A stretch of 57,757 nucleotides of DNA, from the NCBI GenBank assembly GCA_019913005.1, contig JAIOHL010000135.1, forward strand, positions 1 to 57,757, written 5' to 3'. Position numbers and translations under genes: made by a program. The stretch is from Anaerolineae bacterium. Its GTDB lineage: Bacteria; Chloroflexota; Anaerolineae; Aggregatilineales; J027. Under the pieces are notes generated by a model. It was not told where the DNA came from, did no database searches, and was given only the letters and a program-made list of their open reading frames with translations. Shown piece after piece: positions 24,868 to 33,735 of this stretch. Every line of letters starts with the position of its first letter. The first letter of the stretch is position 1.

Positions 24868-25647
24868 ATGAGTGAAGCATTCATCCGCATCCATAATTTG
24901 GTCAAGAGCTATAACACACCCGCCGGATCGGTGAGTGTCTTAAACGAAATAAACCTTGAAATTCAACGCGGCGAAATGATCGCCCTCGTTGGCCCATCGG
25001 GGAGCGGGAAAACCACCTTCCTCAATATGCTGACCGGGATTGATAAACCTAACAGTGGGCACGTCGAAATCGGTGGGGTCAACGTTACCCGCAGCCGTGA
25101 ACGCAAGTTGACTAAGTGGCGTGCCCAAAACGTCGGCATTGTATTCCAATTTTTCCAACTGCTGCCGACCCTATCGGTTGCCAATAACGTCGTCGCGCCG
25201 ATGGATTTTTCGGGCGTTTGGAAACCCAGCGAACGGTATGATATCGCATTACAACTGCTAGATCGGCTGGGGATTAAGGAACAAGCCTATAAAACCCCAG
25301 ACATGCTATCAGGTGGTCAGCAGCAACGGGTAGCGATTGCACGGGCGCTGGCGAATAATCCCAGTTTGATCATTGGGGACGAACCCACTGCCAACCTTGA
25401 TCGTATGAGCGCTGCCAATGTGTTCCATATGTTCCGTCAACTGGCCGAACGCGGCAGCACGGTCATCATCGTGACGCATGACCGCGAGTTGGTCAAAAAT
25501 GTGCCGAAGATTCTGGAACTGAGTCACGGGCAAGTTCATGAGACATCACTCGCCGCGATTGCCCGTCACCGTACCGATGAACTCAAGGCTGTGCATACCC
25601 GTACCCAAGAAATGCGGGCGCTCAAATTGGCGAAGGCCACGCACTAA
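24868..25647 (+). CDS. ABC transporter ATPase, LolD/MacB type (1 of 2)
   Basis: 259 residues. Walker [11 protein letters not shown]-loop with [13 protein letters not shown], signature [15 protein letters not shown], Walker [13 protein letters not shown] and H-loop IIVTHD are all intact. The [10 protein letters not shown] block and the N terminus resemble MacB/LolD/FtsE-like exporter ATPases, not sugar-importer ATPases. A C-terminal tail of about 40 residues (after VHETSLAAI) is longer than the minimal domain. It is divergent from the amino-sugar operon and 50 bp before a paralogous ATPase. No FtsX/MacB-type permease is adjacent. Confidence 0.88.
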   Translation: MSEAFIRIHNLVKSYNTPAGSVSVLNEINLEIQRGEMIALVGPSGSGKTTFLNMLTGIDKPNSGHVEIGGVNVTRSRERKLTKWRAQNVGIVFQFFQLLPTLSVANNVVAPMDFSGVWKPSERYDIALQLLDRLGIKEQAYKTPDMLSGGQQQRVAIARALANNPSLIIGDEPTANLDRMSAANVFHMFRQLAERGSTVIIVTHDRELVKNVPKILELSHGQVHETSLAAIARHRTDELKAVHTRTQEMRALKLAKATH

Positions 25648-25697
25648 TTTCCCAGATCGACAAAAGCAATCATAAGGCAAGCATAGGAAACAACAGC

Positions 25698-26405
25698 ATG
25701 AAACCACTGATTTCATTGGAAGATGTTCGCAAAATCTATAAGACCAAAGCGGGCCAATTGGAAGTCCTTAAGGGCGTAGATTTTCAGGTCGGGGAAGGTG
25801 AGTTCGTCGCGGTGGTTGGGCCATCCGGCAGCGGTAAAAGTACCCTGATTAACATGATTACCGGGATTGACCGCCCCACCAAAGGCGAGGTGTATGTCGC
25901 TGACCAGCGCCTGACCAATATGGGCGAAAACGCGGTGGCAAAATGGCGCGGCAAAAATGTGGGGGTAGTGTTCCAATTTTTCCAACTGCTACCCACCCTG
26001 ACGGTGCTGGAAAATGTCATGATGCCGATGTATTACACCAATACCTATGGTAATGAGCGGCGTCAGCGGGCGATGGAACTGCTTGAACGGGTAGATTTGC
26101 CAGATGTCGCACTTAAGTATCCCAGTCAGATTTCAGGTGGGCAGCAGCAGAGGGCCGCAATTGCACGGGCACTTGCCAATGATCCGAAGGTGTTGGTTGG
26201 TGACGAGCCGACGGGGAATCTTGATACGGTTTCGGCGGGACTGGTGTTTGGCCTGTTTGAAGAACTGGTCGCCAATGGCACCACGATTGTCATGGTGACG
26301 CATGACCGTGATCTAGCAGGACAAGTGCCGCATGTGGTCGAAGTGCGCGACGGAAGAATCATGAATGCACAGGAAGTTGACCAAAGACTGGTCGCGGGCC
26401 GATAA
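25698..26405 (+). CDS. ABC transporter ATPase, LolD/MacB type (2 of 2)
   Basis: 235 residues. Walker [23 protein letters not shown], signature [15 protein letters not shown], Walker [13 protein letters not shown] and H-loop VMVTHD are intact. It is closely related to the preceding gene but shorter. ATG 25698 has AGGAAA about 9 nt upstream. The pair could form a heterodimer serving unlinked permeases. A palindromic repeat follows the stop. Confidence 0.9.
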   Translation: MKPLISLEDVRKIYKTKAGQLEVLKGVDFQVGEGEFVAVVGPSGSGKSTLINMITGIDRPTKGEVYVADQRLTNMGENAVAKWRGKNVGVVFQFFQLLPTLTVLENVMMPMYYTNTYGNERRQRAMELLERVDLPDVALKYPSQISGGQQQRAAIARALANDPKVLVGDEPTGNLDTVSAGLVFGLFEELVANGTTIVMVTHDRDLAGQVPHVVEVRDGRIMNAQEVDQRLVAGR

Positions 26406-26428
26406 TCAGATCATCGGAGCAAAATTCA

Positions 26429-26542
26429 AGAGGGCAGATTCTAGTATGTTCCCTCACCCCCCAACCCCCTCTACCAAAGCATTGGGAGAGGGGGAGGAAA
26501 ACCTCTCACCCACCGAGCAGGGTTGAGGGGATGCTGCCCTCT
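26429..26542. repeat. Palindromic repeat cluster, copy 3, with outer inverted repeat
   Basis: AGAGGGCAG at 26429-26437 and CTGCCCTCT at 26534-26542 form a perfect 9-bp outer stem. Inside are a CCCCCTCT...GGAGAGGGGGAGG hairpin and a second CCTCTCACCC...GGGTTGAGGGG part. It fills the gap between the ABC ATPase and the hybrid kinase and could terminate the upstream transcript. Confidence 0.7.
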
Positions 26543-26550
26543 GATCTAGC

Positions 26551-27588
26551 ATGATTAGAGGTATAAAAAACGTCTTGGATGATTTCATCGGGGATATATT
26601 GATTGTTGACGATAACACGGCGAATTTGCAGACGTTATCGGCGATTTTGAAAGAACGCAAACACAAAGTTCGGGCTGTTACCACCGGGCAGATGGCGTTG
26701 ATTGTAGCCCACACGGCGACGCCAGAACTTATTTTGCTGGATGTCAATATGCCGGAAATGAACGGCTATGAGGTCTGCCAACGCCTAAAGACCGACCCCG
26801 CGCTGCATCATATTCCGGTTGTTTTTATCAGTGCATTGGATGAAACCCTCGACAAGATCAAAGCGTTTCGTGTCGGTGGGGTAGATTACATTACCAAACC
26901 CTTCCAGATTGAAGAAGTGCTGGTGCGTGTCGAAAATCACCTCAAACTCTATCGGTTGTATCAGCAATCCCAAGAAATGGCAGCCCTTGAAGAACGCCAG
27001 CGCATCGCCCGCGATTTGCACGATGCGGTCAATCAGACCCTTTTTTCAGCGAGCATGATGGCGGAAACGCTCCTGCTGACGGCTGATTCTGATCCCGCCA
27101 AAATCAAACCCGGCCTAGAGCGGATTCATCAGTTGACACAGGGGGCATTGGCGGAAATGCGAACGCTCTTGTTTGAACTGCGTCCTGATGCCTTGATGAA
27201 CGCGGATTTGGCGACCCTTTTGCCCTATCTAGTGGATTCAGCGATTGCACGAACAAAGGCACATGTGGAATTCAGCTTGGATGGGGATGTCGAATTGACC
27301 CCGGAAGCCAAAGTGGTGTTTTATCGCATCGCGCAGGAAGCCCTCAACAATATTGTGAAACACGCCCACGCGACGGAAATTGCCATTGGCATTTACCAAA
27401 CAGCAACCGAAGTGGTCATGCGAATCGCGGATGATGGGGTGGGATTTGATGCTGGGCAACTACCCCCCGGTCATTTTGGGTTGGGGATTATGCAGGAGCG
27501 GGCACACATGATTGGAGCGGAACTTGAAGTTGACACCGCCCCTGAGCAGGGCACGACGATTGTGTTACACTGGAAACGCCAGCACTAA
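26551..27588 (+). CDS. Receiver-histidine kinase hybrid (REC-HisKA_3-HATPase)
   Basis: 345 residues, cytoplasmic. The N-terminal receiver (residues 15-130) has the acidic pair in LIVDDN, phospho-Asp in LILLDVNMP, Ser in VFISA and Lys in YITKP. The NarX-type dimerisation domain follows with ERQRIARDLHDAVNQTLF (phospho-acceptor His in the RDLHD box), then the ATPase with AQEALNNIVKHA and DDGVGFD. There is no membrane segment or sensor domain, so input probably arrives by phosphorylation of its own receiver. It is followed by a NarL-type regulator. Confidence 0.92.
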   Translation: MIRGIKNVLDDFIGDILIVDDNTANLQTLSAILKERKHKVRAVTTGQMALIVAHTATPELILLDVNMPEMNGYEVCQRLKTDPALHHIPVVFISALDETLDKIKAFRVGGVDYITKPFQIEEVLVRVENHLKLYRLYQQSQEMAALEERQRIARDLHDAVNQTLFSASMMAETLLLTADSDPAKIKPGLERIHQLTQGALAEMRTLLFELRPDALMNADLATLLPYLVDSAIARTKAHVEFSLDGDVELTPEAKVVFYRIAQEALNNIVKHAHATEIAIGIYQTATEVVMRIADDGVGFDAGQLPPGHFGLGIMQERAHMIGAELEVDTAPEQGTTIVLHWKRQH

Positions 27589-27599
27589 ATGGGGAGGGT

Positions 27600-27652
27600 G
27601 CCGAGGAATAGAATTCCCCGGCTACGAAAACAATGTCCACTCCATGTGGACA
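27600..27652. repeat. Double-hairpin intergenic repeat
   Basis: Hairpin 1: GCCGAGGAAT (27600-27609) with ATTCCCCGGC (27613-27622), one mismatch, 3-nt loop. Hairpin 2: TGTCCAC (27634-27640) with GTGGACA (27646-27652), perfect, 5-nt loop. It lies between the hybrid kinase and the regulator and may be a mobile intergenic repeat rather than a regulator. Confidence 0.6.
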
Positions 27653-27713
27653 GGTGTTGCTAGGGCACGTAGGGGATTAGGGGAAACCGGTTTGTTTTTG
27701 AGATGAGGCATTT

Positions 27714-28361
27714 ATGGCAGATAAAACCGTCATTCGGGTGCTGATTGCAGATGACCATAATGTGGTACGTGAAGGTATTGCCGGATTTTTGCGGGCCTTT
27801 GACGATTTCAGCTTAATCGGCGAGGCGTCCAATGGCAAAGAGGCGGTCATGCTGGTCGGGCAATTACAGCCAGATGTTGTGTTGATGGATTTGGTTATGC
27901 CGATGATGGATGGAGTGGCTGCGACGCAGGCCATTCGGCAATCCTACCCCACGACACAGGTGATTATTTTGACCAGTTTTCATGATGAGGACAGCGTTCA
28001 AAAAGGCTTGCAGGCCGGGGCGATTGGGTATCTACTGAAAAACGCCTCGATTCACGATATGGCAAATGCCATCCGCGCTGCACATCAAGGCAAGGCCACC
28101 CTTGCCCCCGAAGCAGCACAGGCCCTCATCAGCGCCCATACCCGTCCTCCCGCCCCAAATTTCAATCTTAAAGACCGTGAATTGGAAGTGCTGGCTTTGA
28201 TGGTCAAGGGCATGAATAACCCTGATATTGCCGAACAGCTTTCGTTAAGTCGCTCCACGATCAAATTTTATGTCAGTTCGATATTGTCCAAGTTAAATGT
28301 CGAAACTCGTACCGAAGCGGTAGCGATTGCGATTGATCAGGGGTTGGTCTCACGCGAGTAG
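27714..28361 (+). CDS. NarL/LuxR-family response regulator
   Basis: 215 residues. The receiver has IADDHN, phospho-Asp in VVLMDLVMP, Thr in IILTSF and Lys in YLLKNA. The C-terminal LuxR-type HTH reads LKDRELEVLALMVKGMNNPDIAEQLSLSRSTIKFYVSSIL, with the usual recognition helix. It is the likely partner of the hybrid kinase 126 bp upstream. ATG 27714 has GAGG at 27705-27708. Confidence 0.92.
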   Translation: MADKTVIRVLIADDHNVVREGIAGFLRAFDDFSLIGEASNGKEAVMLVGQLQPDVVLMDLVMPMMDGVAATQAIRQSYPTTQVIILTSFHDEDSVQKGLQAGAIGYLLKNASIHDMANAIRAAHQGKATLAPEAAQALISAHTRPPAPNFNLKDRELEVLALMVKGMNNPDIAEQLSLSRSTIKFYVSSILSKLNVETRTEAVAIAIDQGLVSRE

Positions 28362-28407
28362 AGTTTGAGTTATAATTTTCTAAAGGAAGATAGATGGAGT
28401 TGGAGCA

Positions 28408-28845
28408 TTGCAGGTGACGGGTAAACGCTCCCGACAATGGCAGGCCGATTTGACATCGCTGGCTGAGATTCGAGAATTTGTTGCAGGGTGTGCTAAAACA
28501 CTGGGTGCGAACGAAAGCCAGACTTCTGACGTCTTATTAGCGGTCAATGAAGCCGTAACCAATTCGATTTTGCACGGTTATGGCGGGGCCGGGCCGGTTC
28601 TAGTCGAAGTTGATCGTGAAAATGGGCAGTTGTGTGTATGGGTGGCCGATCAAGCTCCACCCTTTGACCCGACCCAGCATGTCACTCCGGACATCAATCG
28701 CCCCTTAGATGAATGTGGTCTTGGTGGGATGGGCATTCATATGATGCGTGCCCTCACCGACGAGATGGTGTATCATGCCCCAATTGAGGGGGGTAACGAA
28801 CTTACTCTTAAAAAGAATTTATCAGAAGATGTTCAAGACTTTTAA
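28408..28845 (+). CDS. RsbW-like anti-sigma factor / serine kinase
   Basis: 145 residues, a single GHKL ATPase domain: N-box VNEAVTNSILHGY and glycine box GLGGMGIHM. This is the RsbW/SpoIIAB layout. The family sequesters a sigma factor or other target and phosphorylates its STAS antagonist. TTG 28408 is the best start, with GGAG about 8 nt upstream (28396-28399); the ATG at 28394 is out of frame and stops after 7 codons. It is followed by a STAS gene. Confidence 0.85.
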   Translation: MQVTGKRSRQWQADLTSLAEIREFVAGCAKTLGANESQTSDVLLAVNEAVTNSILHGYGGAGPVLVEVDRENGQLCVWVADQAPPFDPTQHVTPDINRPLDECGLGGMGIHMMRALTDEMVYHAPIEGGNELTLKKNLSEDVQDF

Positions 28846-28896
28846 GAAAGGAACGAAACCCTAGACTCCTTGCAGGGAGCCATACGGGGAATCATT

Positions 28897-29307
28897 ATGG
28901 AAATTACGGTAAGTCAAGCATCAGGCCGTGTGCCTGTGACCATTATTGCGCTGCGTGGGGCTTTGGATGGCTCGAATTATGAGGAATTGATTGCTACCGG
29001 ACGCGCCGCCCATGCCGCCGGAGCCAAAGCGATTCTGCTGGATATTGCCGAACTCACCTTTATGAGCAGCGCGGGATTGGTGGCTCTACATAACCTGTAT
29101 GCCATTCTCAAAGATGAAGTTGAGCCAGACCCTGAAGCGGGATGGGCCACACTCAAAACGGTGGGGAATGCGGGTCAGACGGGCGGTCAGCCGTTTGTGA
29201 AATTGTTGAATCCGCAGCCAGTGGTGATGCGCACTTTGGAAATTACCGGGATGCACAACTTTTTCGAAGTGCATACAGACCGGGAAATCGCGCTTCAATC
29301 ATTTTAA
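28897..29307 (+). CDS. STAS-domain anti-anti-sigma factor (RsbV-like)
   Basis: 136 residues from ATG 28897. The STAS fold includes AILLDIAELTFMSSAGLVAL, in which the Ser in M-S-S-A-G-L is the usual phosphorylation site. A somewhat longer loop than RsbV (DEVEPDPEAGWATLKTVGNAG) precedes the last strand. It forms a partner-switch pair with the RsbW-like kinase 51 bp upstream. Its stop overlaps that of the convergent P1 peptidase gene by 9 bp. Confidence 0.85.
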   Translation: MEITVSQASGRVPVTIIALRGALDGSNYEELIATGRAAHAAGAKAILLDIAELTFMSSAGLVALHNLYAILKDEVEPDPEAGWATLKTVGNAGQTGGQPFVKLLNPQPVVMRTLEITGMHNFFEVHTDREIALQSF

Positions 29308-30270
29308 TGAGTGCTGAAAATCTGCCCCGACGGGTAAACCCGCCAGCGGAGTTGCCCCCTGTACAGCGCGACAAATGGCCTGTGCGGTGATTTCGGCTGC
29401 ATACGCCCCAATCAGACTGATATTGGCTGGGCCGGCACTGCCCGTCGCCAGCGCAAAAATGGTATCGCCGTCCATTAAGGTATGAGCAGGACGAACGGCA
29501 CGCGCTACCCCATCTTGGGACATTTGTGCGACCTTGTTGGTTTCTTCTTTAGTCAATTGGGCATTGGTCGCTACTACTCCGATAATGGTGTTGGCACTTG
29601 GGGCGAGATTGGCAAGGGTGCGTATGGCGTTCAAGCTGCCTGCAAAGGATTTCCCATCGGGTGGCTGGCGTACCCCGGCGAGGATTTGACCTTTTTCATC
29701 TACTACATCCCCGACAGCGTTGACCACCATCAAAGCAGCGACACGGATGTCATTATCAAGTTCAATGACGGCTGTCCCGATGCCCGATTTACAAGCGAAT
29801 TCTATCCCATACATCCCGCCGACCCTTGCGCCTGTACCCGCGCCGACACACCCCTCGGCTACAGAATCTGCGGCAGCATTGGCGCAGGCAGCATAGCCCA
29901 TCGCGGCATCGGGACGGATGGCCGGGTTGCCCACATCAAGATCAAAAATAATAGCGGCGGGGACGATGGGGACAACGCCTACCCGGACATCAAAGCCAAT
30001 GCCGTGTTCTTCCAGATAGCGCATGACCCCGGCGGCGGCATTGAGGCCATAGGCACTGCCCCCGGCTAATAAAACGGCGTGGACATGCTGGACAAGGTGC
30101 ATAGGTCGCAAAAGATCGGTTTCACGAGTTCCCGGCGCGCCACCACGCTGGTCAATACCGCCGACGGTGTTGGGGGGACACAAAATCACGGTGCAACCCG
30201 TAGGTCCGTCCAGATTTTGGGCATGACCCACTCGCAGACCTTGAATGGCTGTAAGGGTTTGTTTGTCCAC
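29299..30270 (-). CDS. P1-family (DmpA/S58) aminopeptidase-like protein
   Basis: About 323 residues. GTG 30270 is preferred (MDKQTLTAIQGLRVGHA), since GGGAG lies 8 nt upstream; in-frame TTG codons further up lack this. Family features are VGHAQNLDGPTGCTVIL, AVLLAGGSAYGLNAAAGVM, KSGIGTAVIEL and the self-cleavage region NTIIGVVATNAQLTK, where the Thr after Asn would become the N-terminal nucleophile. Members are self-processing aminopeptidases or amidases; the substrate is unknown. Confidence 0.82.
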   Translation of the reverse strand: MDKQTLTAIQGLRVGHAQNLDGPTGCTVILCPPNTVGGIDQRGGAPGTRETDLLRPMHLVQHVHAVLLAGGSAYGLNAAAGVMRYLEEHGIGFDVRVGVVPIVPAAIIFDLDVGNPAIRPDAAMGYAACANAAADSVAEGCVGAGTGARVGGMYGIEFACKSGIGTAVIELDNDIRVAALMVVNAVGDVVDEKGQILAGVRQPPDGKSFAGSLNAIRTLANLAPSANTIIGVVATNAQLTKEETNKVAQMSQDGVARAVRPAHTLMDGDTIFALATGSAGPANISLIGAYAAEITAQAICRAVQGATPLAGLPVGADFQHSLK

Positions 30271-30294
30271 TGATCTTGCTCCCACCAACAAACA

Positions 30295-30314
30295 GGGCGC
30301 TGGTGTCTGCGCCC
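30295..30314 (-). terminator. Hairpin after the S1-repeat gene
   Basis: GGGCGC (30295-30300) pairs with GCGCCC (30309-30314) around an 8-nt loop. On the minus strand TGTTTGTT follows. It lies between the S1 stop (30328) and the P1 peptidase start (30270). Confidence 0.6.
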
Positions 30315-30327
30315 TTCACTGACAGAC

Positions 30328-31311
30328 CTAGCGCCGTAAACTTAAGCCCAAACGACGACCCGGTCCATCAATGTGCAAGATTTTGGCTTTGACGGTTTGA
30401 CCTTCACGCACCACATTAAAGGGATGCAGAAAATGACCCTCGGCCAGTTCGGAAATATGCACCAAACCTTCGAGGCCATTTTCGATGCAAACAAAAGCCC
30501 CAAAATCCACTACATGGGTAATGACCCCTTCGACCTCACTGCCGACTTGGTAACGTTTTTCGACGGTTTCCCAAGGGTCAGGTTGGAGACGTTTGACACT
30601 GAGGGCGATACGGCCTTCGGTGGGGACAACATCGAGTACATGGACTTTGATGGTTTGTCCACGTTCCAAAATGTCGGCAGGGTGGCCCACGCGACCCCAA
30701 CTCAGTTCACTGATGTGAATCAACCCTTCGAGGCCACCAAGATCAACAAATGCTCCAAAATGGCATAAATTGGTGACGATGCCTTGACAGACATCACCGG
30801 TTTTTAGGTTCTGTAACACTTGGTCACGTGCCCCGGCATTGGCTTGTGCTGCACGTTCCGAAAGAATCAGGCGGCTTTGTACGCGATCTAATTCAATAAT
30901 GCGTAAGCGGAGTGTCTTGCCCAAATAACTCATAAGGGCCTGACGGCGAGTATTGGGGGATTCATGATCTGAAGGGAATTCGACAAGCTGACTGGCTGGA
31001 ACAAAACCGCGTAGGCTTGCCCATTCGACGAGTATACCCCCTCGGTTGTAGCCAATCGCTGCTAATTCGACCACCGTATCCGAACGAAATACTTGTTCAA
31101 CTTGTTCCCAATCGGCGGATACGCCCGAACCACTCCCCTCTTCATCAAACTTTGAAGCAAAATCGTCTTTGGCTGAATACCCTTTACCATTCGTACCGTT
31201 TTGAGGTATTCCCCCTATCGCAGTATCAGCCTCAGCCAGCAACGCCGTCCAATAACTTTCATCTGGCGGCGGAGCGGGGGCCGTATCGTAGCGACGTACC
31301 TCCGTAGACAT
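30328..31311 (-). CDS. S1-repeat RNA-binding protein (ribosomal protein S1-like)
   Basis: About 327 residues from ATG 31311 (MSTEVRRYD), with AAGGAAGG just upstream. A disordered acidic/Gly/Ser N terminus of about 65 residues is followed by three S1 OB-folds. The second (CQGIVTNLCHFGAFVDLGG...HISELSWGRV) and third (VEGVITHVVDFGAFVCIENG...HISELAEGHF) are canonical; the first is divergent. It probably binds mRNA during translation initiation. It is shorter than E. coli S1, as in many Chloroflexota. A near-consensus promoter precedes it. Confidence 0.88.
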   Translation of the reverse strand: MSTEVRRYDTAPAPPPDESYWTALLAEADTAIGGIPQNGTNGKGYSAKDDFASKFDEEGSGSGVSADWEQVEQVFRSDTVVELAAIGYNRGGILVEWASLRGFVPASQLVEFPSDHESPNTRRQALMSYLGKTLRLRIIELDRVQSRLILSERAAQANAGARDQVLQNLKTGDVCQGIVTNLCHFGAFVDLGGLEGLIHISELSWGRVGHPADILERGQTIKVHVLDVVPTEGRIALSVKRLQPDPWETVEKRYQVGSEVEGVITHVVDFGAFVCIENGLEGLVHISELAEGHFLHPFNVVREGQTVKAKILHIDGPGRRLGLSLRR

Positions 31312-31389
31312 AAGACCTTCCTTGTAACCCAACTCAAAGCAATTGCGCGTTATTTATCTCCGAATCATATGAAATTCCGCAAATTGTGA

Positions 31390-31418
31390 ATTATAGGAGC
31401 CACGCATGGCAGAGTCAA
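31390..31418 (-). promoter_or_regulatory. Near-consensus sigma-70 promoter of the S1-repeat gene
   Basis: Minus strand: TTGACT at 31413-31418, exactly 17-bp spacer, TATAAT at 31390-31395. Start expected near 31383, giving a leader of about 70 nt. Confidence 0.88.
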
Positions 31419-31461
31419 CCGTAGTGCATTCGTCATGGCCCTCCTCAATAAAACTAGAGAG

Positions 31462-31486
31462 AGAGTCCCTTGTGTGAGCGGACTCT
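31462..31486 (-). terminator. Hairpin after the lipoprotein gene
   Basis: AGAGTCC (31462-31468) pairs with GGACTCT (31480-31486); minus-strand sequence after it runs through CTCTCTAGTTTT. A competing pairing exists between GACTCTGCC at 31480s and GGCAGAGTC at 31408-31416, which overlaps the S1 -35 box. Confidence 0.45.
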
Positions 31487-31502
31487 GCCTCATGAACTAT
31501 AA

Positions 31503-32993
31503 CTATTGCAAAACTTGCAGTTGGAAATAGTAGGTGACGGTCATATCCGGCCACACAATTTCCACCGAGAGGATATAGGAACCAGCGGCTACTCCCAGAT
31601 TAAACAACACCACGTTATCGCCTACGCGCGTCTCAGAGGCGAGTGGTTGGAGGGTATCGCGGCTCAGGTAATTGATCTCAATGCTGGTCGGGCGTGAACC
31701 CTCGATCCGAATATTGGCAGCGGCATTACGGGCAGCCCGAATCGAAGTAGAGGTTGACCCGGTAGCGCTGAAGGGTTGTTTGACGCACACCAATTCATTG
31801 GAGGCGTTGCGGCGACAATAATCGTACCCGACGGGCTGATAGTTGCGTCCAGCGACTTTTAATGCCGCAGCGGGTGGGGCATCTCCCTCAAACACCGAGG
31901 TATTGGTCGGGCTGACACCCAGCGTTGGGGTGGCGGTTGGTGTAGAGGTGGCCGTTGGCGGAACAGGCGTCGTCGGAGAAGGTGTTGAAGTCGAAGTGTT
32001 AGTTGGTGGTGCGACGACTTCCGTCACTTCCTCTGTCGGTATAGCCGTAGGAGCTTCGGTAACAACCTCGGTGGCTGCTTCAGTGGGAGTGACCACTGCG
32101 GAGGGTGTCGTGGCAACTGGCGTGACAGGTGTGGCCGATTCCGTAGCTTCCGGTGTTGCAGTAGCGACCTCTTCAGTCGCGGCAGGTTCAGTTACGACCT
32201 CGGTTGGCTCGGCAGTAGGTTCAACGTTTTCTTCAGTTGCCGCTGGAGTCTCCGTAGCATTACCACCGCTTATCCCAGATTCCTCAGTGGCTTCGGGGGT
32301 GATTTCTGTCGGTTCAGGGGTTGCTTCCACTGTAGCGATTTCAGTGGCTTCCTCGGTACTTTCGGCAGTGGCCTCTGGCGTTGCTTCGAGGGTAGCCGCC
32401 TCGGTTGCCACTTCGGTCACTTCAGCGGTGATTTCGGGGGTTGCGGCGGGTGTCGTCACTGCATCCGTCGGTTCGGGGGTGACATTGCCAGCCACGGCCT
32501 GACCCACATCTACCGCAAACACATTGCTGACCGTCGCGCTTGAGCCTTCAATATCGGCATAATAGGCGGTGACATCCAACAAATAGCGTCCACTGGGCAG
32601 GGCTAGTACAAATTCGGTGCTTTGGGCCGGATCAATCTGCATGGTAAACAGCGGGTTTCCGGCGGCATCCATCTCACGCGACGTGATCACCACCTGATTG
32701 GGAAGAGCCACACCTTCAGGATTGGCAATTGCCACTGTCACCGCCTGCCCACCTTGTACCGCTAAGGCCGTTGATGGACTGGGGCTGTCGGCGTTACTGG
32801 TAAATTCGCAACTGACATTGTTTTCGCCTTTGGGCCAGCAGGCAACGGTGCGCAAACCTGCATCACTCTGTTCGCCTGCTTGTAAGCTGAGATTAGGCTG
32901 ATTGGGTGCGGAAAAATCCTCCCCACCGTCACAGGCTGCCAGTATAAATGTCAACAAAAGAAGTGCTAAAGGTAGCAGATATTTTCGGTTCAT
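31503..32993 (-). CDS. Lipoprotein with Thr/Glu/Pro-rich low-complexity stalk
   Basis: About 496 residues from ATG 32993 (MNRKYLLPLALLLLTFILAAC); the lipobox Cys follows ILAA. An Ig-like or beta domain of about 120 residues comes next. A long low-complexity region (residues about 150-370) is built from EAT, TPE, ATE and PTE repeats. A compact C-terminal domain of about 120 residues contains two Cys (YDYCRRNASNELVCVKQ) and ends in beta-strand-like TVTYYFQLQVL. The layout (lipid anchor, stalk, end domain) suits a surface protein holding its final domain away from the membrane. Function unknown. Confidence 0.78.
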   Translation of the reverse strand: MNRKYLLPLALLLLTFILAACDGGEDFSAPNQPNLSLQAGEQSDAGLRTVACWPKGENNVSCEFTSNADSPSPSTALAVQGGQAVTVAIANPEGVALPNQVVITSREMDAAGNPLFTMQIDPAQSTEFVLALPSGRYLLDVTAYYADIEGSSATVSNVFAVDVGQAVAGNVTPEPTDAVTTPAATPEITAEVTEVATEAATLEATPEATAESTEEATEIATVEATPEPTEITPEATEESGISGGNATETPAATEENVEPTAEPTEVVTEPAATEEVATATPEATESATPVTPVATTPSAVVTPTEAATEVVTEAPTAIPTEEVTEVVAPPTNTSTSTPSPTTPVPPTATSTPTATPTLGVSPTNTSVFEGDAPPAAALKVAGRNYQPVGYDYCRRNASNELVCVKQPFSATGSTSTSIRAARNAAANIRIEGSRPTSIEINYLSRDTLQPLASETRVGDNVVLFNLGVAAGSYILSVEIVWPDMTVTYYFQLQVLQ

Positions 32994-33073
32994 CAAGAAT
33001 TTTGGCGTCCGATGGGATTGGACTAAATAAAAGGGCTGCATCGGGCGCTTGGCTCCTTTCTTTTGAAGTGCGT

Positions 33074-33604
33074 TTAACTGTACCATGCAGGTTGCAGAAA
33101 TGGCGCAAGGGCCATCCTGATAAGTGCCTCATATGCTTCTTGGCGAGAGCTTAGGCCGTTGGTCAAAATTCCAATCGCGCCTTCGGCTTGTTTGGTGTTG
33201 TTCTGACCTGTCAGTTGATCCATTGCCGTACCAAGCTCAACACCTTCACGGATGAGTTCGGCAACGCTGTCGGGCAAGCGGATACACGAACTTCCGCCAA
33301 TGCCGATCCGTCCTTGATGGTCAACAATGGCACACCACGCACAGGTCATCATGCCAAATTCGGTTTCTTGAACGCCCCCCTCTAATCCGATACCCATTTC
33401 GGCTTGGGTCGCGTGCATTGCGGCAGTGGCCCGATTGAACGCTCCCCGGCGAGTTTCTTCATCGCCAATCGGCATAACCCGGACATTAGATTCCACCGAA
33501 ATCGGTATAAATTCAGCCTGTGGATAGAGGGCTGACAGGATACGCTGGCTTGCGTTACACTTAACCGGATTGGTTGACCCAATAGCGATACGCGCAATAT
33601 ACAT
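33074..33604 (-). CDS. yjjX: Inosine/xanthosine triphosphatase, YjjX family (DUF84)
   Basis: 176 residues. It begins with IAIGSTNPVKCNAS (substrate and metal-binding N terminus). GIGLEGGVQETEFGM and WCAIVDHQGRIGIGGSSCIRLP match the YjjX/DUF84 fold, and the C-terminal region GAIGILTNGLSSRQEAYEALIRMAL is characteristic. The enzyme hydrolyses non-canonical purine nucleoside triphosphates (ITP, XTP), keeping them out of nucleic acids. It is divergent from rqcH. Start ATG 33604. Confidence 0.88.
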   Translation of the reverse strand: MYIARIAIGSTNPVKCNASQRILSALYPQAEFIPISVESNVRVMPIGDEETRRGAFNRATAAMHATQAEMGIGLEGGVQETEFGMMTCAWCAIVDHQGRIGIGGSSCIRLPDSVAELIREGVELGTAMDQLTGQNNTKQAEGAIGILTNGLSSRQEAYEALIRMALAPFLQPAWYS

Positions 33605-33735
33605 CGTTTTTCCACAGGCAGACGTAATCTAAATTTTACGATTGTGGGCATTGTAGCATTACGTTAAAGAAAACACCAATTATCTGAATTATCCGATTTT
33701 GTCCATTTGTTACTTGTTATGAAGCAGGGTCGTTT

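Noticed and set aside
31843-32502. 219-codon Val/Gly/Ser frame antisense to the lipoprotein stalk
   Set aside because: It mirrors the Thr/Glu/Pro repeats of the real gene; no start signal or family.
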